Position numbers and translations under genes: made by a program. From an uncultured Rubrobacteraceae bacterium (lineage in GTDB: Bacteria; Actinomycetota; Rubrobacteria; Rubrobacterales; Rubrobacteraceae), in the NCBI GenBank assembly GCA_902806105.1, contig CADCVI010000006.1, positions 1 through 18,241 of the forward strand: a stretch of DNA of 18,241 bases. The letters are read 5' to 3'. Below the pieces are notes generated by a model that was given only the letters and a program-made list of their open reading frames with translations, was not told the DNA's origin and made no database searches. This document shows, one piece after another, positions 13,762 to 18,241 of this stretch (the first letter of the stretch is position 1; every line of letters starts with the position of its first letter).

Positions 13762-14837
13762 CCGGGCAGAGGGAACAGCGTGTCCTCGACACCCTGGAGC
13801 AGAACCGCAGGCGCCCGCCGAAGTTCACCGCCCCGCGCATAGACATGAGCCACGGGGCCGGGGGCAAGGCTACCCACAAGCTTATCGAGGGCCTCCTGCT
13901 GCCGGCCCTGGATAACCCGGCCCTCGCCCCGCTCTCGGACGCGGCCTTTCTCCCCTTCAGCGATGCGCGCCTCGCCCTCTCGACGGATTCCTACGTCGTG
14001 CGCCCGTTGCTGTTCCCAGGCGGCTCCATCGGCGAACTCGCGGTCAACGGCACCGTCAACGACCTCGCCGTCTCCGGCGCCGCGCCGCTCGGCCTCGCGG
14101 CGGCCCTGATCATCGAGGAGGGGCTCGAGACCGAGGTGCTCAGGCGCGAGGTCGAGGCGATGGCGAGGGCCGCGGAAGGGGCCGGGGTCTACATCGCCAC
14201 CGGCGACACCAAGGTCGTCGAGCGTGGGAAGGGCGACGGGCTCTACGTCGTAACCACAGGGGTCGGGATCGCGGACCCTGAGTTGAGCCTCTCGTCCGCA
14301 TCCGTGCGTCCGGGAGACAGGATCATCTGCTCCGGTACCCTGGGCGACCACGGGGCGGCCATCCTCATCGCCCGCGGAGACCTCGAACTCGAAGCCGAAG
14401 TCCTCTCCGACACGCGGCCCCTGGTCCCGCTCGTGCAGTCGTTGAAACACTTCGCGGGACCGGGCTTACGCTTCATGCGCGACCCCACGCGCGGCGGCAT
14501 CGGGACCGTCCTCAACGAGCTCGCCCGCGACTCGGGGTTCGGGATCGTGTTGTGGGAAGAGAAGCTGCCGATCCGGGATGTCGTCAACGGGGCATGCGAG
14601 ATCCTGGGCATAGACCCGCTCTACGTGGCGAATGAGGGCAAGCTGCTCGCCGTCGTCGCCCCCGAACTCTCCGACGCGGCGATCGAGGCGCTGCGCGGCG
14701 TCGAGGGGGGCGAGGACGCCCAGATCATCGGCGAGGTACGCGAGGAACCCGCTCGCATGGTCCTCATGCACACCCAGTTCGGCGGCACCCGCATGATCGA
14801 CATGCTCGTGGGCGACCCGCTGCCGAGGATCTGTTAG
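13758..14837 (+). CDS. hypE: Carbamoyl dehydratase HypE
   Basis: HypE receives the carbamoyl group from HypF on its C-terminal cysteine and dehydrates it with ATP to the thiocyanate that supplies the CN ligands. The 359-aa product has the PurM-like fold motifs MSHGAGGKATHKLIEGL, TDSYVVRPLLFPGGSIGEL and VNGTVNDLAVSGA, plus RDPTRGGIGTVLNELA. It ends in the required PRIC with Cys as the last residue. ATG 13758 overlaps the hypD stop. A longer open frame upstream lies inside hypD and is not used. The assignment is certain. Confidence 0.96.
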   Translation: MTGQREQRVLDTLEQNRRRPPKFTAPRIDMSHGAGGKATHKLIEGLLLPALDNPALAPLSDAAFLPFSDARLALSTDSYVVRPLLFPGGSIGELAVNGTVNDLAVSGAAPLGLAAALIIEEGLETEVLRREVEAMARAAEGAGVYIATGDTKVVERGKGDGLYVVTTGVGIADPELSLSSASVRPGDRIICSGTLGDHGAAILIARGDLELEAEVLSDTRPLVPLVQSLKHFAGPGLRFMRDPTRGGIGTVLNELARDSGFGIVLWEEKLPIRDVVNGACEILGIDPLYVANEGKLLAVVAPELSDAAIEALRGVEGGEDAQIIGEVREEPARMVLMHTQFGGTRMIDMLVGDPLPRIC

Positions 14838-14907
14838 GGAGCCGTCCGGGGATCTAGGAAGCGAGACGATCAACTCCAGCCGGGACGCTTGCAGAGGAGG
14901 CGATGCA

Positions 14908-15432
14908 ATGTCCAACAAAACCCGCGAGAGGGTCCTCGACCTCCGGGCCGTCTTCGGGATCGAGGCCCGGATCACCACCCCCGCCGAAGCCACGAACGGG
15001 GCTTATGTCGAGATGGACTGCACCCTGGATCCCGCCGCCGGCAGCATCATCCACTACCACCCCGACCTGGTAGAGACCTACCAGGTCCTCGACGGGACGC
15101 TGGAGGTCTTGCACGACGGCCGCTGGCACGCGGTTCGGGCAGGCGAGTCGCTAACCGTGCCCCGGCGAGCGGTGCATGGGTTTCGGAATACGAGCGAGGT
15201 TCCGGTCCGCTTCATCAACGTGCACCGGCCCGCTCTCGCGTTCCAGGAGAATTTAGAGGTGCTCGACCGCCTGATCCGGTCGGGCAAGATCCGGGGAATG
15301 AAGGATTTCCGCTCCCTGATATACATGTCCATTGCCTCTGTGAATTACCCCCCGTCCGTGGCGGTCAAGCCCCCTCAGTGGTTGGTGGGGGTACTTGCTT
15401 TTATCGGCCGGCGCCTGGGCTACACGCTGTGA
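14908..15432 (+). CDS. Cupin-domain protein
   Basis: The 174-aa product has a single cupin beta-barrel at about residues 40-112. Motif 1 is partly kept (IIHYHPDLVETYQVLDGTLEVL, with two His and a Glu as likely metal ligands), and motif 2 has VPRRAVHGFRN. The C-terminal 50 residues include one moderately hydrophobic segment (PPQWLVGVLAFIGRRLGYTL) that could touch the membrane. ATG 14908 follows AGGAGG with 7-nt spacing, and the stop shares GTGA with the SIS gene. The barrel probably binds a metal or small ligand. Its role in a hydrogenase operon is unknown; a sugar or metal-linked reaction together with the next gene is possible. Confidence 0.8.
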   Translation: MSNKTRERVLDLRAVFGIEARITTPAEATNGAYVEMDCTLDPAAGSIIHYHPDLVETYQVLDGTLEVLHDGRWHAVRAGESLTVPRRAVHGFRNTSEVPVRFINVHRPALAFQENLEVLDRLIRSGKIRGMKDFRSLIYMSIASVNYPPSVAVKPPQWLVGVLAFIGRRLGYTL

Positions 15433-16616
15433 AGGTCCCGCCAAACATGGACGCACTCGCCGCCCGGAGCCTGGAGGAGCTAGGGAGGCGCAACGCTGTC
15501 CTCGAGTCTTTCTTCGGGGTCGAGGCGCCGAGGCTGGCCCGGGCCTGCCAAGAGATGTCCCGCCGGTTCCTGGCGGGCGGACGTCTGCTCACGTTCGGGC
15601 GTGGCTCCGCATCGACGGATGCCGAGCACGTCTCGGTCGAGTTCGTGCACCCGGTGATCGTGGGAAAGCGGGCCCTGCCGGCCCTCGACGTGGGGCCGGA
15701 CTTCGAGCTTCGCCTGCCGGTGATCACCCGCCCGGAGGATATGGTCATGGGTTTTGCCTTCCCCGAGGCGGATCCGGCGGTGGAGCGGGCCCTGGCTGCG
15801 GCGCGGGAGCGGGGCGCGCTGACGTTCGCCCTCACAGGAAAGATGGGAGAGTACTCCTTCCAGCCGCCCGACGGGGATCCTTTCGTGGTCCAGGAGGTCT
15901 TCGAGGTCCTATATCACCTGCTCTGGGAGACGGTGCACGTGTACTTCGAGCACCGCGAGCAGGGCCACGACGTCGGCGCTTCCTCGTTCCTATATCCCTT
16001 TCTCGGCAAGACCGAGCAGCGCATGGGAGAGGTCGTGGAAGGGGTGCGGGGCTCCATGCTGCAGAAGGTGGACGAGTTGAACGGCATGCGTACCGGCGTA
16101 GCGGAGACGGAGGCCGAGGCTATCTCGGAGGCGGCCTTCGCCGTCGCCGACAAGCTGCGGCGCGGCGGCAAGGTAGTCGCCTTCGGCAACGGCGGGTCGG
16201 CGACGGACGCCAACGACTTGGTCATCGACTTCGTCAGCCCGCCGCCGGGCATGCGGCCCTTCCCCGCGGTCTCCCTCTCGGCGGAGCCCGCGAACATCAC
16301 CGCCATAGCGAACGACATCGGGACGGACGCGATCTTCTCCCGCCAGCTTATCGCTCACGCCCGGCCGGAGGACGTGGCGGTGGCGTTCTCGACGAGCGGA
16401 GGCTCGTCGAACATTCTGGTCGCGCTCGAGGAGGCGCGCAGGCGGGGCCTGCTCACGGTAGGCATCGTGGGCTACGACGGCGGGAGGATCGTCCGCGAGG
16501 GGCTCGTAGATCACGCGATAGTGGTGCGTTCGGATTACATACCGCGCATCCAGGAGGCGCAGGCCTCCGTCTACCACGTGCTGCGCGACCTCGTGGACGA
16601 TCTGGTGAGGGAGTAG
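15429..16616 (+). CDS. Double-SIS-domain protein, GmhA-like (phosphoheptose isomerase family)
   Basis: This 395-aa protein contains two tandem SIS domains, whereas GmhA has one (about 190 aa). The N-terminal domain (about 15-185) keeps FGRGSASTDAEHVSVEFVHP but is shortened and lacks the SxSGxSxN loop. The C-terminal domain (about 210-395) is intact, with FGNGGSATDANDLVIDF and FSTSGGSSNI. Single-domain GmhA-like proteins are common in group 1h hydrogenase clusters, without an explained role. The nearest known reaction is sedoheptulose-7-phosphate isomerisation, but no other heptose gene is nearby. The fusion probably forms the dimer interface within one chain, with one active site lost. GTG 15429 overlaps the cupin stop; ATG 15447 is an alternative. 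Confidence 0.82.
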   Translation: MKVPPNMDALAARSLEELGRRNAVLESFFGVEAPRLARACQEMSRRFLAGGRLLTFGRGSASTDAEHVSVEFVHPVIVGKRALPALDVGPDFELRLPVITRPEDMVMGFAFPEADPAVERALAAARERGALTFALTGKMGEYSFQPPDGDPFVVQEVFEVLYHLLWETVHVYFEHREQGHDVGASSFLYPFLGKTEQRMGEVVEGVRGSMLQKVDELNGMRTGVAETEAEAISEAAFAVADKLRRGGKVVAFGNGGSATDANDLVIDFVSPPPGMRPFPAVSLSAEPANITAIANDIGTDAIFSRQLIAHARPEDVAVAFSTSGGSSNILVALEEARRRGLLTVGIVGYDGGRIVREGLVDHAIVVRSDYIPRIQEAQASVYHVLRDLVDDLVRE

Positions 16617-16619
16617 CCC

Positions 16620-16976
16620 GTGCACGAGCTCTCGATAGCAGGGTACATCGTGGACGTCGCGACCCGACACGCCGAAGGGCGGCGCGTCACGAAGGTCTAC
16701 CTGAAGCTCGGGCACCTGCGACAGGTCGTCCCTTCCGCCCTCTCCTTCGGCTTCGAGCTCGTGGCCATGGGGACGACCGTCGAGGGCGCCGGGTTGGAGA
16801 TCGAGAAGATACCGGCCGCCGGGCTGTGCTGCGCCTGCGCCTCCGAGACCCGGCTCGATAATTTCCCGCTGCGGTGCGGGGCGTGCGGAGGCTTCGAACT
16901 GCAGATCATCGCCGGCGAGGAGCTTTACGTAGAGTCCCTGGAGATGGAGGAGCAAGGGGTGAAGGGCGGCCCGTAA
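16620..16976 (+). CDS. hypA: Nickel metallochaperone HypA
   Basis: HypA binds nickel and works with HypB to load it into the large-subunit precursor. The 118-aa protein starts with MHELSI (His2 and Glu3 in the nickel site). It has the structural zinc site as CCAC (C70, C73) and CGAC (C86, C89). Length is normal. GTG 16620 lies 3 bp after the SIS gene stop. It is followed by hypB after 48 bp. Confidence 0.95.
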   Translation: MHELSIAGYIVDVATRHAEGRRVTKVYLKLGHLRQVVPSALSFGFELVAMGTTVEGAGLEIEKIPAAGLCCACASETRLDNFPLRCGACGGFELQIIAGEELYVESLEMEEQGVKGGP

Positions 16977-17024
16977 ACTGCCGAAGCACCGAAGGGCCGA
17001 CAAGCCGACCAGGAGGAGGGCCAG

Positions 17025-17702
17025 ATGCACCAGACGGCCGTGAAGAAGGTGATCCGCGAGGGCGTCCTCGACGCCAACGACGCCCTCGCGCAGGCGAACC
17101 GCGAGAAGTTCGACCACGCCGGCAACTACGTGGTCAACATGATGAGCTCGCCCGGAGCGGGCAAGACGGCGCTGCTGGAGCGCACGCTGGAGATCCTGAG
17201 CGGCGGTCTTCGCCTCGGTATCCTCGAGGGCGACGTGCAGACGACCCTGGACGCCGACCGGCTCGCCCGCTTCCGCGTGCCGATCGTGCAGGTAAACACG
17301 GACCCCGGTTTCGGCGGCGAGTGTCACCTCGACGCCAACATGGTCAGATCCGGCCTCTCGGAGCTCCCGCTGCACGACGTGGATCTCCTGATCATAGAGA
17401 ACGTCGGCAACCTCGTGTGCCCGGCGGAGTTCAAGGTAGGGGAGGATGCGAGGGTGATGGTCTACTCCATCACCGAGGGCGAGGAGAAACCCCTCAAGTA
17501 CCCCCTCATGTTCCGCTCCGCCGACCTCGTCCTCGTCAACAAGATGGACCTCCTGGAGCACCTCGACTTCGACCTCGACCAGTTTCTAGGCAACCTCGAC
17601 GACGTCAACCCCGGCGCCCGGCGCATCCTGACCAGCGCCCGTACGGGGCGGGGCGTGGAGGAATGGTGTTCCTGGCTGAAGGAGAAAACCAACGGAGGCT
17701 GA
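17025..17702 (+). CDS. hypB: GTPase HypB (nickel insertion)
   Basis: HypB couples GTP hydrolysis to nickel delivery. The 225-aa protein has the P-loop SSPGAGKTALLE (residues 41-52), GDVQTTLDADR, and the metal/dimer site GGECHLDANMV (C100, H101). IIENVGNLVCPAEF and the guanine motif NKMD follow. It lacks the N-terminal CxxCGC high-affinity nickel motif and the His-rich nickel-storage region seen in some HypBs, so it is the minimal GTPase form. ATG 17025 is preceded by GGAGGAGGG. It is the last gene of the operon. Confidence 0.95.
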   Translation: MHQTAVKKVIREGVLDANDALAQANREKFDHAGNYVVNMMSSPGAGKTALLERTLEILSGGLRLGILEGDVQTTLDADRLARFRVPIVQVNTDPGFGGECHLDANMVRSGLSELPLHDVDLLIIENVGNLVCPAEFKVGEDARVMVYSITEGEEKPLKYPLMFRSADLVLVNKMDLLEHLDFDLDQFLGNLDDVNPGARRILTSARTGRGVEEWCSWLKEKTNGG

Positions 17703-17967
17703 ACACCAGTCTCGAACACGGTCTCATGGCGAAGCGGCTCAACCGACGCACGCCCGCTCGCGCCCCGAAGCAGGTCGGCCCACGCGCGGCCTTCGCTGAC
17801 GGCCGAAAACCGTGCCTCTCCAAGGCTGCACCTGGCGGGGCGCATCCCATTGCCGTCAAGCTGAAGTTGAAGCGGATTACCGTTTTCCGGGGACGCAACG
17901 GCCTGCGCGTCTTGCCACGACAAGAACCTTCGGTTCTGCCTTAGTCCGTAGCTGCTCTGTGTGGGGA
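17703..17967. other. Intergenic region between convergent genes, with a weak hairpin
   Basis: No convincing gene is visible. AGAACC (17923-17928) and GGTTCT (17932-17937) form a 6-bp hairpin with a 3-nt loop and only a short CCTT after it. It lies between the ends of hypB and the convergent permease gene, so it may be a weak bidirectional terminator. A basic 72-codon frame (17727-17944) has no ribosome site and looks like chance. Confidence 0.3.
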
Positions 17968-18241
17968 TTACGTCTTGAGCCGGTACCCCGTCTTGAAGAT
18001 CCACGCTGTCGCCGCCAGGCACAGAACCAGGAAGAAGATCGTCATGACGAGGCTCACGCCGACGCTCACGTCGGAGATCCCGTAGAAGCTCCAGCGGAAG
18101 CCGCTGATGAGGTAGACGACTGGGTTGAAGAGGGTGACCGTCTGCCAGAACGGCGGCAGCATGTCGATGGAGTAGAAGCTGCCGCCCAGGAAGATCAGCG
18201 GCGTGACTATAAGGAACGGCACGAGCTGCAGTTTCTCGACC
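17968..18241 (-). CDS. ABC-2 type transporter permease, C-terminal part
   Basis: Only the last 91 codons are in the window; the gene continues past its right end. The visible protein has hydrophobic segments [20 protein letters not shown] and [20 protein letters not shown]. Between them is the family signature [20 protein letters not shown], followed by [11 protein letters not shown]. This is typical of NodJ/DrrB/YadH-like permeases, which pair with an ATPase to export drugs, lipids or polysaccharide. It is convergent with the hydrogenase operon and most likely unrelated to it. Confidence 0.88.
   Translation of the reverse strand, partial: VEKLQLVPFLIVTPLIFLGGSFYSIDMLPPFWQTVTLFNPVVYLISGFRWSFYGISDVSVGVSLVMTIFFLVLCLAATAWIFKTGYRLKT

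Noticed and set aside
15990..17561. 523-codon minus-strand open frame
   Set aside because: Antisense to the SIS gene, hypA and hypB, all of which are secure. It is a shadow frame.
17727..17944. 72-aa basic protein after hypB
   Set aside because: No Shine-Dalgarno at a proper distance, biased basic composition, and it is the tail of a frame antisense/offset to hypB.
1..18241. CRISPR array, insertion sequence or transposase
   Set aside because: No regularly spaced repeats and no transposase or integrase motifs were seen in any frame.

Overview
This window reads as a high-GC Gram-positive (actinobacterial) chromosome segment. GTG starts are frequent, third codon positions are GC-rich, and genes are packed with ATGA or GTGA overlaps. 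The gene set and protein style recall deep-branching Actinobacteria such as Rubrobacter; that placement is an inference. The core is one long plus-strand operon, about 1.67-17.7 kb, encoding a complete group 1h [NiFe]-hydrogenase (the 'actinobacterial' high-affinity uptake enzyme, Hhy) with nearly all of its maturation machinery.

Layout. (1) 1-1069: left flank. A truncated minus-strand excisionase-like HTH gene (1-207) is preceded in its operon by an unannotated 40-codon ORF (200-322). About 740 bases follow with no convincing intact gene, only possible decayed coding sequence and a structured tRNA-like stretch. (2) 1070-1300 (minus): a divergent small glutaredoxin-like protein of the Uxx-star type, in its cysteine form. 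(3) 1301-1671: divergent intergenic region with a good sigma-70-type promoter and a leader of about 145 nt. (4) 1672-4532: hhyS and hhyL structural genes. (5) 4602-9501: accessory genes: a NifU/Rieske-like fusion (probable HhyE), DUF5947, a SnoaL-like gene with an in-frame TGA, a 73-aa disordered protein, DUF6084, two conserved unknowns, and the large-subunit endopeptidase. (6) 9498-9614: a 38-aa single-helix membrane protein (DUF6893-like). (7) 9728-17702: hypF, hypC, a second HypC/HupF-like gene, hypD, hypE, a cupin, a double-SIS (GmhA-like) fusion, hypA, hypB. (8) 17968-18241 (minus): the C-terminal end of an ABC-2 permease, convergent with hypB.

How they work together. HypE/HypF make the cyanide ligands from carbamoyl phosphate. 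HypC/HypD, probably with the second HypC-like protein, assemble Fe(CN)2CO. HypA/HypB deliver nickel, and the protease trims the HhyL C-terminus. No hypX-like CO-forming gene is present, so the CO source is unexplained. HhyS/HhyL lack a Tat signal, and no cytochrome b gene is present, so electrons from H2 probably leave through the NifU/Rieske-like protein or through cluster proteins of unknown function. The most interesting material is the conserved but uncharacterised set at 5493-9614, the in-frame TGA in the SnoaL-like gene, the four-cysteine Rieske variant, and the asymmetric double-SIS protein.
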